Below are positions 34,533 to 43,334 of a DNA stretch of 64,000 nt, one piece after another. The notes beneath the pieces were generated by a model. It saw nothing but the letters and a program-made list of their open reading frames with translations, searched no databases and was not told the origin of the DNA. Origin of the DNA: Rufibacter psychrotolerans (GTDB taxonomy: Bacteria > Bacteroidota > Bacteroidia > Cytophagales > Hymenobacteraceae); contig NZ_JAFFJV010000014.1 of assembly GCF_016924645.1 (NCBI RefSeq), positions 124,001 to 188,000 on the forward strand, read 5' to 3'. A program made the translations under genes and the position numbers. Position 1 is the stretch's first letter. Each line of letters opens with the position of its first letter.

Positions 34533-34859
34533 ATGGCTTTTCCAGAAAATACCCCCAAAACAGCTCCGCTCCAGAACCTGGCGGCCCAACTAAAGTACCA
34601 GGACTCCAAGTTTGCGCACACCGTTCTGCTGGAGCAGGAGCACCAGAAGACGCACTTGTTCGCCTTCGCCCAGGGTCAGGGCCTGCGCACCCACACCACC
34701 CCTACCCCTGCCCTGCTCATTATGCTGGAGGGCACCTGCACCTTCCACATACCCGACGGTGCCCAACTCCTTACGGCGGGCGAAATCATTGCCATACCGG
34801 CCCACGTCCCGCACTCGCTCACCGCCGAAACCGATTTCAAGATGGTTTTGGTGAAATAG
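34533..34859 (+). CDS. Small cupin protein
   Basis: 108 residues. A single cupin barrel with LRTHTTPTPALLIMLEGTCTF and AGEIIAIPAHVPHSLTA. The metal ligands expected at His-x-His are only partly kept (RTHTT, HVPHS). Such proteins are annotated as AraC-type ligand-binding or quercetin-dioxygenase-like and rarely have a known substrate. It is probably co-transcribed with the membrane protein gene and ends in its own terminator. Confidence 0.82.
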   Translation: MAFPENTPKTAPLQNLAAQLKYQDSKFAHTVLLEQEHQKTHLFAFAQGQGLRTHTTPTPALLIMLEGTCTFHIPDGAQLLTAGEIIAIPAHVPHSLTAETDFKMVLVK

Positions 34860-34911
34860 TACCTTTCTACCTGCTGCAAGTAGGTATTCCATCTTTTCCC
34901 AAGACACTTAT

Positions 34912-34950
34912 AGCCACTTACAAGGGGTATCCCCGTAAGTGGCTTTTTTT
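34912..34950 (+). terminator. Rho-independent terminator of the cupin unit
   Basis: AGCCACTTAC pairs with GTAAGTGGCT around AAGGGGTATCCCC, which forms its own small stem, followed by seven T. Located 53 bp after the cupin stop. The rest of the gap to 35327 shows no gene. Confidence 0.88.
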
Positions 34951-35218
34951 CTTGGGCCCTACTCTGACCAAAGCACTTGCAGGTCCTGAGAGCCAAGGCG
35001 GATGCCGCTAACTGGTGATTTCCGGGCGCTCCTTCTTAAATCTTTCCTTTCCCTTTCCCACCCATGGCTCCTTCCCTTCCAGGTTTTCCGGGTGGCTGCA
35101 TGCGTTTACCCCCGGGGTGGTGTGCTGCCTTTTGGAGGTAATTTTCTCAAAAAAAAACGTAGTTCTTGTGGGCAGGGTATGAGATTATTTAGATAGCACA
35201 TCATTAAATTGCCAACCT

Positions 35219-35226
35219 TACCTTTG
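35219..35226 (+). promoter_or_regulatory. -7 promoter box (TACCTTTG) for the AraC-type gene
   Basis: Matches TAnnTTTG. It lies 102 bp before the chosen start codon at 35328. No clear -33 element was found, so support is limited. Confidence 0.35.
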
Positions 35227-35327
35227 CAAGCAGGTTGGGTCCCCACCTTACCCATACATCTCAGGCTCAACCCCATCTTCAAGGCTACACCAAACATCTT
35301 GCACATACCCCTGATTGTCTCTGTACA

Positions 35328-36245
35328 ATGAGCAAACAAATTCTTATTCTGCCCTCCATTGCAGAACTTTACAAAGAACTAGGCATTTCTGTACCCCTCA
35401 CAGATTATTTTGATGGCAAACTGCTGGAGGAGGAAACCGGCACCTTAAAACCAGAAGTCCCCACTTACCGAAACAACTTTTACCAGATTGTCCTGCTCAC
35501 CAGCGGAGCCGCTGAGGTACGGGTGAATGACACCACCCACCAACTCAGGCAAAACTCCTTTTTTCTCACGGGTCCCGGCGATGCCCTTTCTTGCCGCCTG
35601 CAGGAGCAACCCAAGGGCTTTCTGCTGGTCTTCAACGAGGGGTTTATGTCCCTTAACGTGCAGCGGCAGGAAGGATATGATGCCATGGCTTTGTTTGAAA
35701 CCAATTGTGGCTTTCATCTATCCCTGGAGCCATCTAAATCCTCGTTCTTTGCCTTTCTGGGCTCCCAGATTATGGAAGAACAAAAGTTTCTCCACCTCCG
35801 CAGCTTTGACCTGATCAGGTCTTACATTACCATATTGTTGATCAATGCGCGCCGCCTTGCCGAGCAGGAGGGCATTCCCCTCTATGTGCAGGAGGGCGGG
35901 GCTAGCCTGGTCTGGAAATTCAAGCGCGCTATTTCTGAGCATCTGATTGCGTTGGCCGAAGGCAGGTCGCAGCGGTTAAAACTGGTGGGGGAGTTTGCCG
36001 AGGAGTTGCATGTGCATGCCAACTACCTGAATGCGTTGGTAAAAAGGCATACGGGCACTACGGCAAGCAATCTGGTGCGGCAACGGGTGGCGCAGGAAGC
36101 CTTAACCCTACTAAGGCAATCTGAACTTACGGTGCAGGAGGTAGCCACCCGGCTAGGTTTTGATACCCTGGCGCACTTCAGCAGCTTCTTCAAGAAAATG
36201 ACCCAACTCTCCCCCTCAGATTATAGAAAACTCCTAAAACGTTGA
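35328..36245 (+). CDS. AraC family transcriptional regulator
   Basis: 305 residues from ATG 35328 (MSKQILILPSIAELYKELG); a 31-codon upstream extension lacks family character. An N-terminal cupin-like sensing domain (about 30-170, QIVLLTSGAAEVRVNDTTHQLRQ) is followed by a linker and a C-terminal double helix-turn-helix (about 215-305, GEFAEELHVHANYLNALVKR and TVQEVATRLGFDTLAHFSSF), ending in the usual LSPSDYRKL. The gene is monocistronic; its target may be the neighbouring secreted-protein or GH43 genes, but no evidence links them. Confidence 0.9.
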   Translation: MSKQILILPSIAELYKELGISVPLTDYFDGKLLEEETGTLKPEVPTYRNNFYQIVLLTSGAAEVRVNDTTHQLRQNSFFLTGPGDALSCRLQEQPKGFLLVFNEGFMSLNVQRQEGYDAMALFETNCGFHLSLEPSKSSFFAFLGSQIMEEQKFLHLRSFDLIRSYITILLINARRLAEQEGIPLYVQEGGASLVWKFKRAISEHLIALAEGRSQRLKLVGEFAEELHVHANYLNALVKRHTGTTASNLVRQRVAQEALTLLRQSELTVQEVATRLGFDTLAHFSSFFKKMTQLSPSDYRKLLKR

Positions 36246-36569
36246 TATTTATAATTTGTTCTTTGGTATATATAAATGCTTTTTAAGTGTTTTCCGCATT
36301 TTTGCATTGTTCTGATACTTTCAGCTTCATGGATGTTAATTCATGATTAATTAATCCTATATAAAAGACCAATAATCACCATATAACTCTGTTTATAACA
36401 CAACAATTGCAAAATTAAACGAAACCAAGCTATATAACTTATTCAAACCCCTCTTCTTACCCTGCTACAATAAAAGTGCAATACATCAGGCATGGTTTTG
36501 CTATGCCTCTGGTTTTCAATACCCTTATAATCTATCATCTAAACGTATTTCCCTATTTCTCTTTTACCC
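36246..36569. other. AT-rich intergenic region (324 bp)
   Basis: No gene seen. Contains several TATA-rich stretches (36250-36275, 36355-36380, 36430-36440) and presumably the promoter of the large exported protein. No clear terminator hairpin after the AraC-type gene. Confidence 0.4.
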
Positions 36570-39500
36570 ATGAAACATGTCTACCCCTATCCCTCAGCAA
36601 GGTTTAGGAGCGGAAAGTACCTCCTCTTACTCCTCCTGCTTGTACTGCTGCACCAGGCGGCACCCGGCTTAGGCAATGCAACCACCAGAAGCAAACCGGT
36701 CACCCGCAACCCTGAAGCATCCGCCAACAAACCCCTTACCAGGTCCTTCCGTTACCTGCCGCCGGTTGACAGTGAGCCTTTCGCCAACAATGTCTACGCC
36801 AATACCATTACCCAAACCGTAAGGCAGCCCATCAATCCCTTGAGTGCTTATGACATAAACGGGCAAATCACCAGCTATACCCTCACCAGTGTTCCCCAAG
36901 CGGGCACCCTTCACATCGGTACTGATGGACCAACTCTAACGAAAGGAAGCATCTTAACTCCCGCCCAAGCCTCTCAGCTCTATTATACTCCGCCTACTTA
37001 CTGGTACTGTGTTGCTCTGGTCTTTTGCGGATATAGAGTAACAGAAGGCAGCTACTCCTTCACCTACACCGCCACAGATAACAACGGAAATAACACCAAC
37101 CCGGCCACTTATACCATACCCGTGGGGACCAGCAACACACCCACCTCGCCGGTAGCTGCTTCCATTGCTACGGCGCCACTACCCAATTCCTCAGCCGCCA
37201 CTCCAGTACTGAGACTGAGTGCTACGGGAGGTGACATTAATGGATACCGGATAAAAGCCAGCAGCTTGCCTTCTCCTCAGCAGGGGCTTTTATACACAGG
37301 TACCACACTGGTCTCAAGCCTTAGCCAAACAGATGGCAACTATACGTTGAGCACAACCCAAGCCAATGATTTGCGGTTTGATCCAGCCCCCACCTTTGCC
37401 GGATTGGTCACTTTTCAATATGCAGCCCGTAACGCAGGCAGTTCCACTTACTCAGATCCTGCCACTTACACCATTCCGGTGTACGGCGTACCAAACCTGG
37501 CGAGCATCACCCTTGCCCCCAGAGCCAACACCAGCGGCCTCGCTGCCATCACCCCTTTGTCGGCCACAGACGCGGATGGCACCGTCACTTCCTTCACCCT
37601 CCTGAGCCTTCCTACCTCCGGCACCTTGTACGTGAACGGCACAGCGGTTACCGCTACAACGTACCCGGCTCTCAACGGGCAATTGACCGGGCTCAGCTTC
37701 CTGCCAGCACCAGGCTCCAGCGGCAACGTTACGTTCACCTACACTGCCACCGACAATGAGGGAAACCGGAACAGCAACGGCGCCACCTATACCATACCGG
37801 TAACGTTAGATAACAGCGCCGTTTACCCTTCCGGCAATATCTTCTCTGTCCATGCTTTGACAACAGGATTTACCCTGGTGCAGCCCGTAGACAATGACGG
37901 GGTAATTGCCAACGCAACAAGGACCGGCGCTGCCCTGCCCGACTTTCTGACCCTGCAAAACAACGGAAGCATTGTAGTGAACGGCAACCCGGCTAGGGTA
38001 GGCACCTATGCCACCACCATAACCCTAACAGATGCTTTAGGCGGTATTTCTTCCAACGTACCGGTCAGCATAGAGATCAACGCAGACCTGTACCAAGCCA
38101 ACAATGACGCGGTTAAAACCGGCGACAACTGCTACGAACTAACCCCTAACCAGCTCTCCAAACGAGGAGAGGTCTGGAAAACCGCTCCCATTGATCTTTC
38201 AAAGTCGTTCGAAATTTCGTTCAGCGCTTTCCTGGGCGCCAATGACGCAGGGGCAGACGGGATCGCCTTTGCCCTGCAGCGGCAGTCCGTTAATCCTTTG
38301 TTTGCCGCAGGGCAGACCGGCGAAGGCTTAGGGGTGGGCCACGGCCCGGGAACGGGAACGGACCGAACCGGCGGGGTAACCCCCTCGGTAGTGGTAGAAT
38401 TTGACACGTACCAGAACGTTGGCGAAGGACTAACGCTGGGCAATGAGCCTGAGGCCGACCACATTGCCATCTTCCTGAACGGCGAGGAGCGCACCCCTGT
38501 CGCCACGCCGGTAACAATGAGCAGTCCCGCTACGAACACGGAAGACGGTAAACCACACGCCGTGCGGATTGTCTGGGACAAAGACCTGAAAATCCTCTCC
38601 GTCTTTTTTGACGGAGTAATACGCACCACGCACACAGCAGACCTGCAGAAAGACGTCTTCGGCGGCGACCCCATGGTGTACTTCGGCTTTACGGCGAGTA
38701 CCGGAGGAATGTCTAACCAGCAGAGTGTCTGCGAGATCCGGTACACCCTGATGGACCATGACGGCGACGGCATGGCTGATGCCCTGGACCTGGACAGCGA
38801 CAACGACGGGATCTCTAACCTGGCCGAATCTGGCAATGTAGATCCATTTGCCGACCACGATGCTGACAGTACCCCTAACTACCGCGACGCTGATTTCTGC
38901 TCCCTGAACAGCAAAGGCGTTTGCGAAAACCTTGACCAGGACGGCGACGGCTACATCAATGCCCTGGACCTGGATGCTGACAACGACGGTATCCCAGACG
39001 CGGTGGAAGCCAATGGAGGCATCCTGCCGGCCAACATGCAGGCCATAGGCCAATACTCCCTGACGTACCTGCACACCAACGACACAAACAGGAACGGCAT
39101 GGCTGATCTTTGGGAAAGCGCTCCGCTCCGGAATGAAAGCAAAGACAAGGACGGCATCCCCAATGCGCTGGACCTGGATTCGGACGCCGATGGCATTCTG
39201 GATGCCCTGGAGGCAAACGGCGGCAAATTCCCCGCTGGCCTTGCCCCAGAGGGCAGGTTTGCGGCAGATTATGTAGCCATGCACGATGCAGATCAGAACG
39301 GGATAGTAGACGCCTTGGCTTCTGCCCCACTTCCAAACGGCGACGTTGACCTGGACGGAATACCCAACTTTTTGGATGCAGACAGCGATAATGACGGCAT
39401 CATTGACTGGCTGGAGGCGCAACCAGAGGGGGCCATGGTGGCTTCTAGCGGTAGAGACGCCAACGGAGACGGCCTGGATGATGCCTTCCAGTGGCCCACC

Positions 39501-40469
39501 GGAAGCCAGGGCCTCTCCCCCATTGACACCGACCAGGATAGCTCCCCCGACTTTTTGGACCTGGACAGTGATGGCGACCTGGTCTTTGACTACATAGAAG
39601 CCTTTGACACCAACAAAGACGGTAAATCTGCCGATGACATTATCCTGCTGGGTGCCGCGTTCACCCAAAAGGCTACCACTACGCCAGCGGCCTCCTACTA
39701 CCCTGCGCCCGGCAACCTACACGTGAACCCAGACTGGATGGGTTACGCCCCTGATGGTCGCATGAACTTTCTCAGCCCCTCCAGCAGCGCCTTTTACAAA
39801 GATTCAGACCAGGATGGGCTGGTAGACCTGGTGGATGAGGACAGTTTCGGTAACGAGCCGACTCCTGCAGAAGTGAACTACTCGTTCCGGTCTGCCTCGG
39901 TGGTAACGCCGCTCCCGGTGCAGATGGTGAATTTCTCCGGTAAATCAGGTCCGGAAGGAGTCAAGATAAGCTGGCAGACCGCCTCAGAGCAGGACAATGC
40001 CTACTTCCTGGTGGAGCGTAGCACAGATGGCAAGACGTTCGGGCCGGTGGGCCAGGTGCAGGGAGCCGGCCACAGCAATGTTCTCCTCCACTACTCGTTC
40101 CTGGATAAACAGGCTGGGGGGAATGCCACGGTGTACTACCGCCTGAAACAGGTAGACCTGGACGGTACGTTTGAGTACAGCAAAGTGATAGCGGTGCAAC
40201 TAAGCAGAACGGGAACCAGCGCCAGAACCATTAAATTGAAAGCGTACCCCAACCCCACCGCCACCTTCCTGCACCTTGATCTGAGCCCTTTAGCCACCCA
40301 GACCGTAAGGGCAACAATCATGAGCATAGACGGCCGAGGCATAAAGCACTATGCATTGGCTGGAGGCGCCGTGCACGCGCTGGATGTAAGCACCCTCCCC
40401 TCCGGTATTTACCTGTTGCACGTTCAGGGGGAAGCCGTTAGTCAGACCCTACGGTTCATGAAGGAATAG
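36570..40469 (+). CDS. Large exported lectin/calcium-repeat protein with type IX sorting signal
   Basis: 1299 residues. Signal peptide with a hydrophobic core (YLLLLLLLVLLHQAAPG). Residues about 60-505 hold repeated cadherin/Ig-like units, each about 100 residues and ending in TYTIPV (four clear copies), then a putative-Ig module. Residues about 508-730 are an L-type lectin-like domain (ADGIAFALQRQ, VVEFDTYQNVGEG, YFGFTASTGG). Residues about 730-1100 are thrombospondin type 3-like calcium repeats (DHDGDGMADALDLDSDNDG and similar, more than eight). A fibronectin-like segment (VQMVNFSGKSGPEGVKISW) precedes the C-terminal sorting domain (AYPNPTATFLHLD...LPSGIYLLHVQGE). Expected on the cell surface via the type IX secretion system, probably binding glycans or other cells. 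Confidence 0.9.
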   Translation: MKHVYPYPSARFRSGKYLLLLLLLVLLHQAAPGLGNATTRSKPVTRNPEASANKPLTRSFRYLPPVDSEPFANNVYANTITQTVRQPINPLSAYDINGQITSYTLTSVPQAGTLHIGTDGPTLTKGSILTPAQASQLYYTPPTYWYCVALVFCGYRVTEGSYSFTYTATDNNGNNTNPATYTIPVGTSNTPTSPVAASIATAPLPNSSAATPVLRLSATGGDINGYRIKASSLPSPQQGLLYTGTTLVSSLSQTDGNYTLSTTQANDLRFDPAPTFAGLVTFQYAARNAGSSTYSDPATYTIPVYGVPNLASITLAPRANTSGLAAITPLSATDADGTVTSFTLLSLPTSGTLYVNGTAVTATTYPALNGQLTGLSFLPAPGSSGNVTFTYTATDNEGNRNSNGATYTIPVTLDNSAVYPSGNIFSVHALTTGFTLVQPVDNDGVIANATRTGAALPDFLTLQNNGSIVVNGNPARVGTYATTITLTDALGGISSNVPVSIEINADLYQANNDAVKTGDNCYELTPNQLSKRGEVWKTAPIDLSKSFEISFSAFLGANDAGADGIAFALQRQSVNPLFAAGQTGEGLGVGHGPGTGTDRTGGVTPSVVVEFDTYQNVGEGLTLGNEPEADHIAIFLNGEERTPVATPVTMSSPATNTEDGKPHAVRIVWDKDLKILSVFFDGVIRTTHTADLQKDVFGGDPMVYFGFTASTGGMSNQQSVCEIRYTLMDHDGDGMADALDLDSDNDGISNLAESGNVDPFADHDADSTPNYRDADFCSLNSKGVCENLDQDGDGYINALDLDADNDGIPDAVEANGGILPANMQAIGQYSLTYLHTNDTNRNGMADLWESAPLRNESKDKDGIPNALDLDSDADGILDALEANGGKFPAGLAPEGRFAADYVAMHDADQNGIVDALASAPLPNGDVDLDGIPNFLDADSDNDGIIDWLEAQPEGAMVASSGRDANGDGLDDAFQWPTGSQGLSPIDTDQDSSPDFLDLDSDGDLVFDYIEAFDTNKDGKSADDIILLGAAFTQKATTTPAASYYPAPGNLHVNPDWMGYAPDGRMNFLSPSSSAFYKDSDQDGLVDLVDEDSFGNEPTPAEVNYSFRSASVVTPLPVQMVNFSGKSGPEGVKISWQTASEQDNAYFLVERSTDGKTFGPVGQVQGAGHSNVLLHYSFLDKQAGGNATVYYRLKQVDLDGTFEYSKVIAVQLSRTGTSARTIKLKAYPNPTATFLHLDLSPLATQTVRATIMSIDGRGIKHYALAGGAVHALDVSTLPSGIYLLHVQGEAVSQTLRFMKE

Positions 40470-40483
40470 AAAGGCAGCCTCTT

Positions 40484-40528
40484 CCATAAAAAAAGGCCCC
40501 TCTACAACAGAGGGGCCTTTTTTTATGG
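40484..40528. terminator. Strong bidirectional terminator
   Basis: Perfect 20-bp arms (40484-40503 and 40509-40528) with GC-rich centre GGCCCCTCT and a loop ACAAC, flanked inside the stem by seven A and seven T. It lies 15 bp after the stop of the exported protein gene. Confidence 0.92.
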
Positions 40529-40709
40529 AAGCAAGTGTAGGGTAGCTGGTAAGGGCATAGGCTTGCCAGAAACCAGAATGCCGCGAGGGAAAAATTAGCC
40601 CTACTTACAACCATTTTTAAATATAAGTGTTATTTTAACGTTTATATTTCAAAACTTGTATTGCCTGGCACTTAACTCAGGTTTCATCGGCTTACACCAA
40701 ATAGATCTC

Positions 40710-41771
40710 ATGAAGTTCTCCACCTTATTTCTTGCCGTGACGCTAACGGTCAGCGGATTGGCGGGTACCGCGCAATCGTTAAAGAAAAACCAGTTCAACA
40801 ATCCGTTGGCGTTGCAAAGGGCAGATCCGCACGTCTGGAAAACCCCGGATGGCACCTACTATTTTGTGGCTACTGTACCAGAATATGACCGTATTGAGGT
40901 GCGCCGCGCAAAAACCATCAACGGCATTAAGGAGGCCCAACCAGTGGTCGTCTGGCGCAAGCACGACAAAGGGCCCATGGGCAATCACATCTGGGCCCCA
41001 GAAATCCATAGGATAGACGGAAAATGGTACATCTATTTTGCCGCAGGGTCAACGGAGGATAAGTGGGCCATCCGCAAATACGCGTTGTCCAATCCGGCGG
41101 AAGACCCCACCACGGGCGAATGGAAAGAGGAAGGCCAGATTGTGAGCCAACGGAACGAGTTCACCCTGGACGAAACCACCTTTGAACACCAGGGCCAGCG
41201 TTACATGATCTGGGTTGACAGAGCCTCTGACAAGGTAGTGAACACGGGCCTGTACATCGCTAAAATGACCAGCCCCACCACCCTAGCTGAAAAGCAGGTC
41301 GTCATCTCGCAGCCTGAACATGCCTGGGAAATTAAAGGCCACCGGGTGAACGAGGCCCCCGCCGTGCTTATTCGCAACGGGAAGGTGTTCGTGACCTTCT
41401 CGGCCAGCGCCACGGACGCCAACTACTGCCTGGGCCTGCTCTGGGCCGACGAGAATGCCGACTTGCTGGCCCCTGCCTCCTGGCACAAACTACCGGAACC
41501 GGTGTTTTACACCAATGAAGCCCTGAAGCGGTTCGGACCCGGACACAACAGCTTTACCGTAGCCGAAGACGGCAAAACCGATGTCATGCTTTACCACGCC
41601 CGCGACTACAAGGAGATCAACGGTGAACCCTTGTACGACCCCAACCGCCACACCCGCGCCAGAGTTTTAAGATGGACCAAAGAGGGAATGCCTGATTTCG
41701 GGCAAGAACTGGATGATAACGAAATGGCCTTAAAAAAGGGAAAACGGGCAAAAAAGGCTAAGAAGCGGTAG
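40710..41771 (+). CDS. Glycoside hydrolase family 43 protein, exported
   Basis: 353 residues from ATG 40710 (MKFSTLFLAVTLTVSGLAG), whose signal peptide is cut near AQS; the open frame begins 18 codons earlier. A five-bladed beta-propeller of the GH43 type: the catalytic base Asp39 in RADPHVWKTPDGTYYF, GNHIWAPEIHRIDGKWYIYFA, FTLDETTFEHQGQRYMIW (pKa-modulating Asp) and the likely acid Glu in HRVNEAPAVL. The family acts on alpha-L-arabinofuranosides or beta-xylosides of plant polymers. The C-terminus is a Lys-rich tail. Not linked to SusCD genes here. Confidence 0.9.
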   Translation: MKFSTLFLAVTLTVSGLAGTAQSLKKNQFNNPLALQRADPHVWKTPDGTYYFVATVPEYDRIEVRRAKTINGIKEAQPVVVWRKHDKGPMGNHIWAPEIHRIDGKWYIYFAAGSTEDKWAIRKYALSNPAEDPTTGEWKEEGQIVSQRNEFTLDETTFEHQGQRYMIWVDRASDKVVNTGLYIAKMTSPTTLAEKQVVISQPEHAWEIKGHRVNEAPAVLIRNGKVFVTFSASATDANYCLGLLWADENADLLAPASWHKLPEPVFYTNEALKRFGPGHNSFTVAEDGKTDVMLYHARDYKEINGEPLYDPNRHTRARVLRWTKEGMPDFGQELDDNEMALKKGKRAKKAKKR

Positions 41772-42183
41772 CTAGAAGTATTATTTCTTTTACGCTAACT
41801 CGCTCTGAAAGCTTTGGGGAAGACTTTTCCCAAGCATCTTGCGCTTTACTTCAGAGATCCTGCAGAGTTATTAGAGGAAATTGCAACTTGAAAACCAACT
41901 TTACAATGGCCTAAAATCTGGGGAAGCTTACATTATGAGTTTATTGAGGAATCCGTTATAGTGTTTGTTTTTATAGGGGAATCAAAAAGGTCAAGTATGC
42001 TTTGTAGACTTAAGCAAGCTATTATTTATATGGGAGTTAAAGCTTATTGGGATTGCTTTGCCAGTATAGGTTTTTATTGTTCCAAGTTTTTAACCACAGT
42101 CATTATGAGGAAGACTTCAATCCATTCCAAACTATTCAGATAACATCTATCTGATAGAACTTGTAAGGAGGAGATTTTTAATA
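41772..42183. other. Intergenic region at the left edge of the AT-rich island
   Basis: Base composition shifts here from GC-rich to AT-rich. A 60-codon open frame at 41961-42143 has no recognisable feature and is probably chance. No tRNA, integrase or direct repeat is evident at this edge. Confidence 0.5.
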
Positions 42184-43197
42184 TCAAAGCAAATACTTTA
42201 AGCAAGATAACTTATGTTTTGTTTCTACCTGATCACGTAAGAAAATAGGCTCAAGTACTTGAACAGTGTCTCCAAAAGATAAAAGCATCCTTTCAAGCTC
42301 ATAGTTTGGAACAACCTTAATAGAAACTTCCAATCCATTTTCATCTTCTTTCAATTGCCTTTGTGATGAATGGAGAGGCTTAGTTTTTATATAAGGAGCT
42401 TGATCTGGAGTATATAAAAGCCTTACTTCAACAAGCTCAGCATCCTGTTTTCTGGTTACCCCTATAATATCATCAAAGTATTCCTCCCAATTTATCTCAG
42501 TGAAGTGGTAAGATTCCTGTGTTTCAACTATTGAAAGTATCCGGTCTAATGCCAAATTCCAGTAAGGGTTCTTATTCTCCCCATTTAACCCAAAAGCAAA
42601 CCACCGGCTATTGTATTGTTTAAGATAGTATGGGTGAAAAGTCAATACATAGGGCTCGTCTGCTTTAAAATCTTTATAGGTAATCTTTAACACACGCTGG
42701 TTTACAATGGCGTTGAAAATAGGTGTAATATTGGGCAGTCCTTCATAGTCCCAATTCGCTTCAAAAGAAATCACTTCCCTATTTTGGCCAATGAAACCCA
42801 ACCTGTCCTGAATAGCTGGAACAATTTCATTCACCCACTCAAACTGAGGCATACCCTTAAAACGAGACAGCACCAGTAAAGCCTCTTTTATTGTGTTTGT
42901 TTCAGCCTCACTGATTGGCTGTTTGTTAATTGAGAAGCCAGGATCCTCATATCTATAGAGCTTGATCCGTTTATCCAATGGATCTTTTTCCTCCAATATA
43001 GGTGCTTGCCATATTTCTCTCATATGCTGCAAGTCTGCATGGAGCTGGCTCTTTACAATACCTTTTTCATAGCCTTCTAATTCCAGTACTCTTGCCACTT
43101 CCTTTAAAAGGTCTTTGGCAGAGTACCTCCTTGTCGGATTACTTAGGCACCTATCTAATGCTCTATACCTCAAAAGGGCTTTTTTATTTACTGGCAT
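42184..43197 (-). CDS. WYL-domain transcriptional regulator
   Basis: 337 residues. An N-terminal helix-turn-helix (about 1-60, ALDRCLSNPTRRYSAKDLLKEV) precedes a WYL domain (about 135-230, IFNAIVNQRVLKITYKDFKAD, LTFHPYYLKQYNSRWFAFGLN) and a C-terminal WCX-like part (VRLLYTPDQAPYIKTKPLHS). WYL proteins sense nucleic-acid ligands and commonly regulate BREX, retron, CBASS and CRISPR loci. It is transcribed away from the helicase gene, with a perfect palindrome in the shared promoter region. Confidence 0.9.
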   Translation of the reverse strand: MPVNKKALLRYRALDRCLSNPTRRYSAKDLLKEVARVLELEGYEKGIVKSQLHADLQHMREIWQAPILEEKDPLDKRIKLYRYEDPGFSINKQPISEAETNTIKEALLVLSRFKGMPQFEWVNEIVPAIQDRLGFIGQNREVISFEANWDYEGLPNITPIFNAIVNQRVLKITYKDFKADEPYVLTFHPYYLKQYNSRWFAFGLNGENKNPYWNLALDRILSIVETQESYHFTEINWEEYFDDIIGVTRKQDAELVEVRLLYTPDQAPYIKTKPLHSSQRQLKEDENGLEVSIKVVPNYELERMLLSFGDTVQVLEPIFLRDQVETKHKLSCLKYLL

Positions 43198-43246
43198 AAA
43201 ATCAAAAGGAGAACATGGGTTTACAAGAGCAATTTAAAAAAATAAA

Positions 43247-43271
43247 GTTTGTTCAGAAACACTGAACAAAC
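43247..43271. promoter_or_regulatory. Palindromic operator candidate between WYL gene and helicase
   Basis: GTTTGTTCAG and CTGAACAAAC, perfect 10-bp arms with the 5-bp spacer AAACA. On the minus strand it overlaps a plausible WYL promoter: a TTTG at 43270-43267 and an AT-rich TATTTTTT at 43244-43237, 22 bp apart. This suggests autorepression by the WYL protein. Confidence 0.6.
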
Positions 43272-43334
43272 CCTCCGTAATCTTGCAATGTAATCGGGAC
43301 ACAAAACAGTTTTTAACCTTAACCCCTATCGCTT

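Noticed and set aside
38430..39668. 412-codon open frame opposite the calcium repeats
   Set aside because: It arises from the repeated Asp/Gly codons of the real gene read in reverse; no independent protein character.
41961..42143. 60-codon open frame at the island edge
   Set aside because: No motif, no promoter, and its composition is what AT-rich non-coding DNA gives by chance.
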